DNA from: Nitrospiraceae bacterium
GTDB lineage: Bacteria; Nitrospirota; Nitrospiria; Nitrospirales; UBA8639
DNA length: 11,870 bases
Reading direction: 5' to 3'
Assembly (NCBI GenBank): GCA_003523945.1
Contig: DOFS01000552.1
Location: forward strand, 1 to 11,870
The notes beneath the pieces were generated by a model. It saw only the letters and a list, made by a program, of their open reading frames with translations, did not search any database and was not told where the DNA came from. Below are positions 1 through 6,907 of this stretch, in pieces; the stretch's first letter is position 1, and each line of letters opens with the position of its first letter. Made by a program: the position numbers and the translations under genes.

Positions 1-2
1 GT

Positions 3-458
3 AGTCAAGGAATTCAGTTGTTTAGGGTAGGCCAATACGAATTGGCATTGGAAGAATTCAATCGGGCTCTTGACATCACTGATTGGAATGATGAAGTTCA
101 TTTTGTCCGATTTTTAATATTACAAAAATGGCATACCCTGCTCGAGCTTGGGCTGAAAAGTGAAGGTGAGGTTCGAACACAATTTCATTCGAGGGCTCAG
201 AGGATTGCTTCAGATGATGGCGAGATTCGAGACTTATTCAATGCGGCCTTCCCAAAAGGTGCTGCGCACGCAGTACAAGAACTGTACTGCTGTATTTTTT
301 ATTATCTCCAATGGGAAGCCGCGTCAGCCGTTGAAAAAGATTCAGTAAAAAAATGCTTTGACGCTCACTTCAGCCTCGCCACTGCCAAAAGAACTTTCGG
401 AGGGACCGAGGAAATAACGAAACGTTGCAGTGAGCTATTGGTGCTGTTAAGACCATGA
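3..458 (+). CDS. C-terminal part of a KAP NTPase-like protein (5' end outside window)
   Basis: The reading frame is open from the window edge (codons start at base 3), so the TTG at 18 is an internal codon and not a start. The 151 visible residues align without gaps to the last 151 residues of the KAP NTPase gene ending at 6352, with 89 identities (59%). They begin with a TPR-like helix pair (SQGIQLF, then YELALEEFNRAL) and contain the stretch QELYCCIFYYLQW, which is identical in both copies. Similarity at DNA level continues about 32 bases past the stop codon (23 of 32 matching). I infer that this is the tail of a second, paralogous membrane KAP NTPase whose ATPase domain lies upstream of the window. 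It could instead be a tail-only remnant, and the window cannot decide this. Confidence 0.75.
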   Translation, partial: SQGIQLFRVGQYELALEEFNRALDITDWNDEVHFVRFLILQKWHTLLELGLKSEGEVRTQFHSRAQRIASDDGEIRDLFNAAFPKGAAHAVQELYCCIFYYLQWEAASAVEKDSVKKCFDAHFSLATAKRTFGGTEEITKRCSELLVLLRP

Positions 459-506
459 AGAGTGAAAAGGTACTGAACCAACTTACCAATCGGGGATCGT
501 TCCCAT

Positions 507-695
507 TTCGAACCCGTGGAATGAAAGGCCACGTTTCGGCGGGTCCTTTTCATCCTGGATGAAGGCGGCTCCCTGGCATCTCCGGATTTGCACGTCGCGA
601 ATTATATCCTACCAGCCGCCGCCCTCACCTATGTCGCCTCCTCCCTTTTCAGCCTGGTGAACATGAGGCGATGGATTCGATTGGTCCGGTATTAA
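507..695 (+). pseudogene. Remnant of the 3' end of a YugP-type zinc metallopeptidase gene (copy 1)
   Basis: One frame (codons at 507, 510 and so on) reads FEPVE, then a TGA stop at 522, then ATFRRVLFILDEGG, SLASPD and AALTYVASSLFSL, and ends RWIRLVRY at the TAA at 693-695. The order of a PVE motif, an AAALTYVA hydrophobic helix and a basic C-terminal tail is that of the last ~60 residues of YugP-like neutral zinc metallopeptidases (PF04298, membrane proteins). The HExxH catalytic part is absent, so this is a dead fragment. It begins about 50 bases after the KAP-like gene and has no start codon or ribosome binding site. Family assignment rests on my recognition of the C-terminal pattern and on the second copy at 1394-1583. 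Confidence 0.55.
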
Positions 696-1054
696 TTGAA
701 AGCTTCTACCCCACACATCGTAATATGTAACCTTGAATTGACCTTCTGAGTCATCCTACCTTGCCGTCCAATTCATCTGAGCACTTTGGAACCCCTGACC
801 ATCAATCTTTCAGTACCTGTCATGATTTAGACATTTTCAGATGTTTTGATACATCCTGCTACACCAAGATACATCCCTTTTGATGGGTGCTCAGGCCTTT
901 CTTTCCCTCAAGCTTCCTGCTTTTTCCAATAAATCAACCAGTTGGTAGCATGAAAGTGGGCCAGTCCGAGGCGAGTGAGGAAATGGCATTAAGGTTGCTC
1001 TTTTAAAACCCAAAAGCTGGAAGGGAACGACTCAAAAACAAGGAGAAAGCCATC
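696..1054. other. Non-coding stretch without recognisable gene
   Basis: No frame on either strand gives a convincing protein here. A short direct repeat gatacatcc occurs twice within about 30 bases (near 850 and 870). The stretch carries many stops in all frames and reads as decayed or intergenic DNA between the metallopeptidase remnant and the small gene pair downstream. Confidence 0.4.
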
Positions 1055-1099
1055 ATGGACTTGACCCAATTGACCCTCGGAACTCTGACAGCTTGTTGA
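1055..1099 (+). CDS. Possible 14-residue leader or truncated small ORF
   Basis: An ATG at 1055 preceded by AAGGAG (spacing about 9) opens a reading frame MDLTQLTLGTLTAC that stops at 1097-1099, 43 bases before the next start codon at 1143. The ribosome binding site is good, so translation is plausible. It may be the intact leader of the 83-residue gene or the first codons of a decayed gene. No family is recognised. Confidence 0.3.
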   Translation: MDLTQLTLGTLTAC

Positions 1100-1142
1100 G
1101 GAGCCCTCGCCTTTCATTATTAAGAACAAAAGGAGGACGGTC

Positions 1143-1394
1143 ATGGAACAAATGAATCGACCTTTAACGTATGATGAAAAAAAAGCTGCAGACGCCGCCT
1201 TCAAAGGATCCCCATGTGACCCTAAGTGGTCCGAAGCGGCGCGAAACGTCTATGAAGGCCTTTCTTTGGCAATGGCGAATCAACGGAATGAAACCTTCCA
1301 AGAAGTTCGTCTTTTGCAGGTGGCGACTATTGCAAAGCAGGTAGTGCCCGAGTCCAATCAGATGTCAGGAATGATTTGCGGAGAGCAACCGTAA
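1143..1394 (+). CDS. Small uncharacterised soluble protein (83 aa)
   Basis: The start is well supported: AAAGGAGGACGGTC precedes the ATG, giving a near-perfect Shine-Dalgarno with normal spacing. The protein is soluble, with no signal peptide or membrane helix. Its N-terminal half (RPLTYDEKKAADAAFKG, then PKWSEAARNVYEGL) has the look of a compact helical domain that I recall as a conserved hypothetical small protein, but I cannot name a family. The C-terminal half is low in recognisable pattern and ends MICGEQP. Its last codons overlap in another frame with the start of the second metallopeptidase remnant (VTFMFPLEWNAR), so the C-terminus may have been created by junction with that remnant. 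Function unknown. Confidence 0.6.
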   Translation: MEQMNRPLTYDEKKAADAAFKGSPCDPKWSEAARNVYEGLSLAMANQRNETFQEVRLLQVATIAKQVVPESNQMSGMICGEQP

Positions 1395-1583
1395 CCTTCA
1401 TGTTTCCCCTGGAATGGAATGCCCGTTTCCACTGAGCATTGCCGATTCTGGCGGAAAGGACTAGTTGGCGCCGACGGATATGGAGGGCGCCAGACGTATT
1501 TTTAAAGCCGCCTAGTTCCTATGTCGCCTTCTCACTCTTCAGGTTGGGGAATATGTGGCGGTGGATTCGGTTAGTCCGGCGAG
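1394..1583 (+). pseudogene. Remnant of the 3' end of a YugP-type zinc metallopeptidase gene (copy 2)
   Basis: The frame from 1394 reads TFMFPLEWNARFH, then TGA at 1433, then ALPILAE. A neighbouring frame carries LAPTDMEGARRIFKAA up to a TAG, and the first frame then resumes with SSYVAFSLFRLGN and WRWIRLVRR. Pieced together over two frameshifts and two stops, this is the C-terminal ~60 residues of a YugP-like zinc metallopeptidase (xPxEWNAS-like motif, GARKIL-like helix, AAALTYVA helix). Bases 1518-1579 match 628-689 of copy 1 at 51 of 62 positions. It follows the 83-residue gene directly and has lost any catalytic region. Confidence 0.6.
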
Positions 1584-1723
1584 ATAATCCTTCTGCCCTG
1601 CAAAGCAACATTTCATCTTTGGAAACTGGGTTGAGAAGGGTGAGAAAAATAAGATTTTTAGCCTGGATACGTCGCGCTCCTGGTATAAGGTTTGGGTAGG
1701 TGCAATGCGCCGTTCCCTCCCCG

Positions 1724-2155
1724 CTATCTCAATTGAATAATATCCTCAATCCAAATGGTTCTAGAGCTATAAGGCCCATTGGAAAGTGCCTGGTAGAACT
1801 TACGATCGGAGGTGATCACAGCACCATCAATCGTCTCGGCTAAAGCGAGGTAAAGACAATCGTACAAACTTTGCTAAGTCACAAGGGCCAGTGCATAACC
1901 CGCGGGAAAGAGTCGTTCATCGGGATGGTATTGAAGCGGGGGTTGCGCGAACTTCTTGAGTATGACATCACCTTCCTCTTTCGTGAGTTCGTTGCGGCGG
2001 ATCTTTTTGGCAAGAACACTGCCCACCTCCAATTGGATGTAAGCCGGCACGTGAAGTGGAGCTTCTAACCGGCTGACATGCATCGCGACATCCGAATAAG
2101 TTTCAGGATCTAACCGCTTGATCGCCAAACTCGCATCAATCACACAGCCCTTCAC
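1724..2155 (-). pseudogene. vapC: VapC-type PIN-domain ribonuclease toxin, interrupted by an in-frame amber codon
   Basis: Translation from the ATG at 2155 gives 93 residues and stops at a TAG (1874-1876). The same frame then continues without any shift through QSLYDCLYLALAE and VITSDRKF to a TAG at 1724-1726. The full length would be 143 residues, the usual VapC size. The four PIN-domain acidic residues are visible as D7, E43, D99 and D117; the last two lie beyond the amber codon, so the 93-residue product should lack a complete metal-binding site for RNA cleavage. The start overlaps the vapB stop by four bases (ATGA), indicating translational coupling. A single nonsense mutation, a sequence error, or read-through would all fit. 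The intact downstream frame argues that the break is recent. Confidence 0.85.
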
Positions 2156-2385
2156 CGATTTCTATCTTCCCTTGTCAGCTCTGCGCTATCGCTGAACGTC
2201 TGGCCGGACTTCTTTAACCGCTTGTGGAACTGTTCGATCCGTTCCCATGCTCCCTCATAATCGAGCACCGCTTCTTCCAAAATCGTTCTGACCTCCGATT
2301 CAAGGGAACAACCATGTTCCTGTGCACGCTTCTTGAGTCGGACCACGACTTTCTCATCGAGTTGCCGAACCAAAACCTGTGCCAT
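2152..2385 (-). CDS. vapB: VapB/FitA-type ribbon-helix-helix antitoxin
   Basis: This 77-residue protein starts with MAQVLVRQLDEKVVVRLKKRA and continues to a second helix, SLESEVRTILEEA, the signature of FitA-like ribbon-helix-helix antitoxins. The N-terminal strand and helices (residues 1-40) should bind the operator as a dimer, and the acidic C-terminal tail should wrap around the PIN toxin. The start is fixed by AGGGGAG just upstream of the ATG. It overlaps vapC by four bases in the typical antitoxin-first order. The palindrome in its promoter is consistent with autoregulation. The antitoxin looks intact although its toxin is interrupted. Confidence 0.88.
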   Translation of the reverse strand: MAQVLVRQLDEKVVVRLKKRAQEHGCSLESEVRTILEEAVLDYEGAWERIEQFHKRLKKSGQTFSDSAELTREDRNR

Positions 2386-2412
2386 TGTCTCCCCTAATAT
2401 TTTGCAAAATTA

Positions 2413-2427
2413 CTATCATAATGATAG
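2413..2427. promoter_or_regulatory. Palindromic operator of vapBC
   Basis: CTATCAT-A-ATGATAG is a perfect 7-1-7 palindrome covering the predicted -10 element. A second perfect 12-base palindrome, ATTTTGCAAAAT, lies at 2399-2410 between it and the vapB ribosome binding site. VapB-type ribbon-helix-helix dimers bind such sites to repress their own operon. The assignment is by position and symmetry only. Confidence 0.55.
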
Positions 2428-2442
2428 CGCTTCACCTGTCAT
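2415..2442 (-). promoter_or_regulatory. Predicted sigma70 promoter of vapBC
   Basis: On the minus strand, ATGACA (2437-2442) and TATGAT (2415-2420) are separated by 16 bases. Each differs by one base from the -35 and -10 consensus. The -10 lies about 30 bases upstream of the vapB start codon and sits inside the palindrome at 2413-2427. Confidence 0.5.
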
Positions 2443-2516
2443 CCATCAATGCACTTCTGATCAAGACGAATCATCCTGGGTGGTTTGCGATTAATCTTCT
2501 CAAGCACTAGAACTCA

Positions 2517-2669
2517 ATGGGCTATCGCAGGGCTCGGGAGCGTGAGAAGTTTTTTGGCGTGTGGATTGACCCAAGGGAGATCATCTTCCACAACTCGAAT
2601 GACTGCGAATTAGAGGCCGAGGCGCTACGCAATTGGGGTTCATCGAGCAGCAACGGCGGCGGTGCCTGA
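2517..2669 (+). CDS. Possible short or decayed ORF (50 aa)
   Basis: An ATG at 2517 opens a frame that includes RAREREKFFGVWIDPREIIFH and ends at 2667-2669. A second open stretch in the +1 frame (2616-2778) runs on with IGVHRAATAAVPEMEPGAG and EAPAEEATPIPVE, so the two could be halves of one frameshifted gene. There is no clear ribosome binding site and no family is recognised. Confidence 0.2.
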   Translation: MGYRRAREREKFFGVWIDPREIIFHNSNDCELEAEALRNWGSSSSNGGGA

Positions 2670-2778
2670 GATGGAGCCAGGGGCAGGTCTAGCGGGGACT
2701 ATCGATATGATCCCTACGGAGGCTCCTGCCGAGGAAGCGACACCCATCCCTGTTGAGTTGAGACGGATGGACCACTGA

Positions 2779-3257
2779 GCCATTCGAGAGATGTCTCGGA
2801 ACAGCTCGAAACTCAGAAGATTTGCTGCTACCCCATACGAAGTATGAGGGAATGGTTCCTGCCTTCTTTTCTGACTCCCTTATCTCTGGACCAACGTAAT
2901 TATCAGGAGTTCAGTGCATTCGGGGAACCCTCAATCACCCCCAATAATTTCTTCTCCCGGTGTTCCCTCAACGCAAAAGACTTTCAACTATAGAACAACC
3001 TCAGTATCAAACTAGTCTTTCGATGTCGGATTGTAAGTTGAAATCCACTACTGTACTGTACTTACAGCACGTGAATCTATGTCTGAATGATATCGTGGTC
3101 TTAGGATTTCGAGGGAGTGCTCATTACCAGGATTGGCTCTTTATTGGATTAAAAGGTTCGTTACCAAAATGGTGGATAATTTTTTGTCCATTAGATCTAG
3201 GGTCTCCGTTATCACTATAAGGCCTTTGGTTTGGTAAATAAGTCGAGGTTGGTACCT
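2779..3257. other. Upstream region of the KAP NTPase gene, no convincing gene
   Basis: This A+T-rich stretch precedes the KAP gene and should contain its promoter. I find no pair of -35 and -10 boxes good enough to report. A frame opening at a GTG at 2960 runs for 86 codons but has no ribosome binding site and an unprotein-like composition. Confidence 0.4.
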
Positions 3258-4175
3258 ATGTTCAAACTTTGGAGTAAAAAGGGCAAAGTTTTATGGCAGA
3301 TTCTGGTGATGAATTGGAGAACGGTGGCATGCAACATTCTTCTCGGGCTATATACGGGATTTTGGGTTGTCCCGACCTTCCTGCCAGACAACACTAACCT
3401 TTTCGCCAACCCTGAATGGGGTCCACTACTCGTTCTGTTTCTTGTCACACCAGGAATCTTGCTGGCATCAGTTTATAAGCAGGCCTTAACTCTATGGGTT
3501 CGATATCTGAAGAATTATCGATTGGAGCAGGCTCCATTTACCTATATCGACGGGGCAGTGCTTTTTATTCTTGTCGCTTGCATTGGGATTTATTTCTCAT
3601 GGGGCCAGGTGGGTCCGCATATACATTTTTCTCCAAGCGGAGAGCTTTTGCTGGTCACCCTTGGGCTATCTCTTGCAATTTTCTGTGGAAAGATCTATTG
3701 GAATGGGCGAACGTTGGTCGGTGAGCAAGCCAGCAAAAATTCAACCGCTCCGGAATATTATATCGATGAACCTATAACCACTGAAGAGGAAGATCTTCTG
3801 AATAGAAAGCAATTTGTTGAAGACCTGTGCAACCAAATTGTGAATTATCCTTTACCGGAGTCGTTTGTATTTGGCCTTTATGGAAGATGGGGGGAGGGGA
3901 AAACCTCTACACTCAATTTGGTCAGAAATAAGCTCAATCAAAGAGAAGACGTTCTTGTTCTGGATTTTGACCCGTGGGTCTTTTCATCGACTGAGGCTTT
4001 AATCGAAAACTTTTACGATGGAATCCATAAATGTCTTAACCAAAGGTTTCTCCTACCCAACTTAAGGAAATTGATAATTAGATACCGCAAAATCCTTGTT
4101 TCTGGCCTTAAGCTAAAAGGTTTCGATTTTGACCTCTCCTGGACTGACGAGACATTAGATCAATTGAAACCCTAA
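3258..4175 (+). CDS. KAP-family P-loop NTPase, N-terminal part with membrane helices and Walker A (frameshifted gene)
   Basis: The ATG at 3258 is chosen because GAGG lies 9 bases upstream; an upstream in-frame TTG at 3231 is the alternative. Counting from this ATG, four hydrophobic helices lie at about residues 23-41, 55-73, 96-115 and 128-146. A cytosolic linker follows, then the Walker A loop GRWGEGKT (209-216) in the context FGLYGRWGEGKT and the KAP-type DFDPWVFS motif. The frame ends at a TAA (4173-4175) just before the expected Walker B. The next frame supplies Walker B and the rest, so this is one gene of about 1030 residues broken by a single frameshift. KAP NTPases (PF07693; Kidins220 and phage-exclusion PifA) are membrane-associated ATPases, some linked to phage defence. 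Whether this half is stably made is unknown. Confidence 0.8.
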   Translation: MFKLWSKKGKVLWQILVMNWRTVACNILLGLYTGFWVVPTFLPDNTNLFANPEWGPLLVLFLVTPGILLASVYKQALTLWVRYLKNYRLEQAPFTYIDGAVLFILVACIGIYFSWGQVGPHIHFSPSGELLLVTLGLSLAIFCGKIYWNGRTLVGEQASKNSTAPEYYIDEPITTEEEDLLNRKQFVEDLCNQIVNYPLPESFVFGLYGRWGEGKTSTLNLVRNKLNQREDVLVLDFDPWVFSSTEALIENFYDGIHKCLNQRFLLPNLRKLIIRYRKILVSGLKLKGFDFDLSWTDETLDQLKP

Positions 4176-4180
4176 TTGAG

Positions 4181-6352
4181 ATGACAGGCTCAAAGCTGGT
4201 TATATTTATCGACGATATTGATCGATTGCGAGAAAGAAATGACCTCCTACAGATATTCAAACTTGTGAAACTTTCTGGGAGATTCAAAAAAACAATGTAT
4301 GTTTTAAGCTTCGATCCAATAGAGGTCAACGGGATATTGAATCCAAATGGGAGCACAGATTCCTCATTTCTTGAAAAAATCATCCAGGCCCAGATTTCAC
4401 TACCTCCAGCAGGCAAGGAATCCATAGATCGCTACCTGTATTTCTCAACCGAGGATGGACATGTTTCCGAAATAGACAAACTTTTTAGAAATCTGAAGAT
4501 TGACAGGAAGAGAATCGAAGATTTCGAGAAGGATTTCAATACAATCTACGTCAGGCAGCTTTCAAAACTGTTTCTCACTCTACGACGCGCAAAGCTCTAC
4601 TTGAATGGGCTTTATCAAAGACTCCCTTCTGTGAAGGAAGAGGTTAATCTCCAAGATTTTCTCATTTTGGAGGCCATTAGGGTGTTTTATCCCGAAGTCT
4701 ACCGGGACATGACTGAGTATCGTTGGTTTTACCTGCCATCATGGGGGGAAGCCGCATTTATTACTTTTCCATTTGAGATCAATTCTAGAGGTAAAGAGGC
4801 CTATGCCCTCATCAAAGATCACATAGAAAAACTTGTCAAAAAGCAGGAGAAACAAGATGTCTTGCTCGAACTTCTTCAATTTTTATTTTTTGAAGTGCGA
4901 AAAGCGATTTCCGCCGAGCTGATTGGACATAGTGGTTTGGAGACAGATTATCGCCGTCAAAAACGACTGAGTCATCCAGAAGTTTTTTGGAAATACTTCA
5001 CTCTTAGCGTTCCAGCAAAAGAATTACCAGATCAAGCAGTCGAATCCTTAATAGATTCTTGGAATGGTTTCGAGCGAGACGCGCTTACGGAAGATTTTGG
5101 CAACCAGGTTCAAAAATTTAGAAAAATGAAGCAGATGACTGAACTATGGCAAAAACTTCTCTTGTTTATGCCAAAGATTACCCTTGAAACTTCGCGGACT
5201 CTTATAGAGTACTTGTTCAATAATATGCATCATTTTAGAAAAGCAGATAATGAGGTATTTCGTGACTCAGAGTACTCCGCCGCAGTTAGGCTCCTGTTTG
5301 TACTTATAGACAATAAATTGCCGCCAGAGGAAATTGGAGTTGTGCTTAGAGACATAGTCCAAGGAACACCATCCTTTGAGCTGGCCATCCGAATAGTGGA
5401 TTACGTTCGGAGCAGAAATGGAGATTTATTTAATATCCGTGAGCAAGGCAACTTTGATGCACTAAGCACTGTCTTGGGCTTGAGATTAACGGCACACTTT
5501 ATTGAAGGAAGCCGCAACATTTTCAATGAAGAAAGCAGGTATGGTTACATATTGGCGCAATGGGGAACATTCAGCTCTCAAGACAATTTAAAGATAAATG
5601 ATTACGTCATGGGGCTAGTAAAAGAAGATCATACGATCATTGGGAAAATATTGGTTGTTTACACAAATAACCGTGGAGACTCAATTGGAATTCGGATTAG
5701 ACGGGAGGACCTTGTTCAACTTTATGATGAGAAAAAACTATACGAACTCGCGAAGCACTACAGCGATTCTTCCTATTCAAATGATCATGAAAAAAAGGCA
5801 GTAGAAACATTCATTAGTCAATATGAAGAGCGCAGAAGAACTGCTACACTAGAGATTACCCAACAATCCAATAAACAGAAATTTATGAATGCAAATAGTC
5901 AGGGTCTTCAGTTGTTCAAAAAAGGCGAATACGAACTGGCATTGCAAGAATTCAATCAAGCTCTTGGCATAACTGATTGGAACGACGAGAATCATTGGAT
6001 TCCTCAAGTCAGACTTGAAAAATGGCGAACGTTGTTGGAGCTTGCAATAAAAAGTGAAGGAGAAATTCGAAAACAATATCTATCAACTGCTCAAAAAATT
6101 ACTTCAAATGAAATGGAGATTCAGGAATTATTCAATGCAGCCTACCCGACTGGGGCGGACCAGGCACCACAAGAGTTGTATTGTTGTATTTTTTATTATC
6201 TCCAATGGGACGCTGTCCCAGCCGAAGAAAAGGATGCAATGAGAAATATTTTTGAAGTACACTTCAGCATAGCGACCAGCCAAGGAACTTCCGGACACTC
6301 CCACGAAATAATGACACGTTGCGGCGAGCTAGCGGCGAAGATTAGACAGTGA
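4181..6352 (+). CDS. KAP-family P-loop NTPase, C-terminal part with Walker B and TPR-like tail (frameshifted gene)
   Basis: The frame continues the KAP protein: KLVIFIDDIDRLRE (Walker B with the KAP-typical DDIDR) is at residues 5-18, followed by a helical region of the kind that follows the ATPase core. The frame is open only from 4148, so the shift lies between 4148 and 4175, and the ATG at 4181 is probably an internal methionine (IEMTGSK). No good ribosome binding site precedes it. The last 151 residues (573-723) start with a TPR-like repeat (SQGLQLFKKGEYELALQEFN) and are 59% identical to the partial gene at the left edge. Without Walker A this fragment alone should not hydrolyse ATP. The two overlapping frames stand in a -1 relation, but no correctly phased slippery heptamer is seen. 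Confidence 0.82.
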   Translation: MTGSKLVIFIDDIDRLRERNDLLQIFKLVKLSGRFKKTMYVLSFDPIEVNGILNPNGSTDSSFLEKIIQAQISLPPAGKESIDRYLYFSTEDGHVSEIDKLFRNLKIDRKRIEDFEKDFNTIYVRQLSKLFLTLRRAKLYLNGLYQRLPSVKEEVNLQDFLILEAIRVFYPEVYRDMTEYRWFYLPSWGEAAFITFPFEINSRGKEAYALIKDHIEKLVKKQEKQDVLLELLQFLFFEVRKAISAELIGHSGLETDYRRQKRLSHPEVFWKYFTLSVPAKELPDQAVESLIDSWNGFERDALTEDFGNQVQKFRKMKQMTELWQKLLLFMPKITLETSRTLIEYLFNNMHHFRKADNEVFRDSEYSAAVRLLFVLIDNKLPPEEIGVVLRDIVQGTPSFELAIRIVDYVRSRNGDLFNIREQGNFDALSTVLGLRLTAHFIEGSRNIFNEESRYGYILAQWGTFSSQDNLKINDYVMGLVKEDHTIIGKILVVYTNNRGDSIGIRIRREDLVQLYDEKKLYELAKHYSDSSYSNDHEKKAVETFISQYEERRRTATLEITQQSNKQKFMNANSQGLQLFKKGEYELALQEFNQALGITDWNDENHWIPQVRLEKWRTLLELAIKSEGEIRKQYLSTAQKITSNEMEIQELFNAAYPTGADQAPQELYCCIFYYLQWDAVPAEEKDAMRNIFEVHFSIATSQGTSGHSHEIMTRCGELAAKIRQ

Positions 6353-6417
6353 ATGGTGAAATTGTGCTCAACAAACCTACCAACCTTCAATCTCCTGAGA
6401 CATCAATACCCCCTCAG

Positions 6418-6530
6418 GTGTGGACATTGGCCATTCGAAGTGGTCTATCGAGGACGTAATCTGGCTGTTTGATTCCCATGAAATTCTAAATACTTTGGGT
6501 ATGAGGATCGACAAGAACATCGTGGGTTGA
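6418..6530 (+). pseudogene. Fragment of a DUF488 gene, frameshifted
   Basis: After one missing base (gtg tgg ac, then att) the frame reads IGHSKWSIEDVIWLFDSHEI and runs to a TGA at 6528-6530. This matches the start of the intact DUF488 protein 550 bases downstream: WTIGHS, IE, L and SH-I are shared, 12 of 22 positions. The fragment ends near the DVR motif and lacks the rest of the domain, including the catalytic-looking CAE and CHR motifs. It lies 65 bases after the KAP gene. Confidence 0.6.
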
Positions 6531-6559
6531 TGGTGAGATTTTTGGGTTCTTCTGACAAT

Positions 6560-6790
6560 CTAAATATGTTTTTTTAGAACGAAGGGTGTCTGTTCATACT
6601 GCCTAATTGGCAATATCCTCCGCTCGAAGATCCCCGTCCCATCTAAATTCCCCCGGGCAAGGTTACGTGAGGATTCTTTCGTGGCCCTTCCCCTTTCGGC
6701 CTGCTGTGCACGACTCTCAGCCTTCAACTTGTCAAATTCCTTTTCTTTCTCCTTCATGTAAGCTAACTGTTCGTTGTTGATGCGAAACAC
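6560..6790 (-). CDS. Possible coiled-coil ORF, unrecognised (76 aa)
   Basis: From a GTG at 6790 the frame includes FRINNEQLAYMKEKEKEF and AESRAQQAERGRATKE, a strongly charged, heptad-like composition that is unusual for random sequence. It has no ribosome binding site and an in-frame stop 9 bases before the GTG. The second half looks less protein-like. It may be a remnant of a longer coiled-coil protein. The surrounding gap (6531-6907) shows nothing else. Confidence 0.25.
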   Translation of the reverse strand: MFRINNEQLAYMKEKEKEFDKLKAESRAQQAERGRATKESSRNLARGNLDGTGIFERRILPIRQYEQTPFVLKKHI

Positions 6791-6907
6791 ACAGTTGCCC
6801 TAGCTGGGTAAGGTGCCCGAAGGATAAAATGCGTAAGACTATGGTTTTTCGCTCTCATTCTGACAAGCATACGCTCAGGACTTACTGCAAAGGGAAAGGG
6901 AATATTT

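Noticed and set aside
1439..1699. 86-codon plus-strand frame
   Set aside because: It is not a gene of its own; its first half is the frameshifted metallopeptidase remnant.
2960..3220. 86-codon plus-strand frame upstream of the KAP gene
   Set aside because: GTG start without ribosome binding site, no recognisable motif, composition like non-coding A+T-rich DNA.
4148..4175. Programmed -1 ribosomal frameshift site in the KAP gene
   Set aside because: AAACCCT is present but in the wrong phase for an X XXY YYZ heptamer, and no clear downstream hairpin was seen. Kept only as an open possibility.
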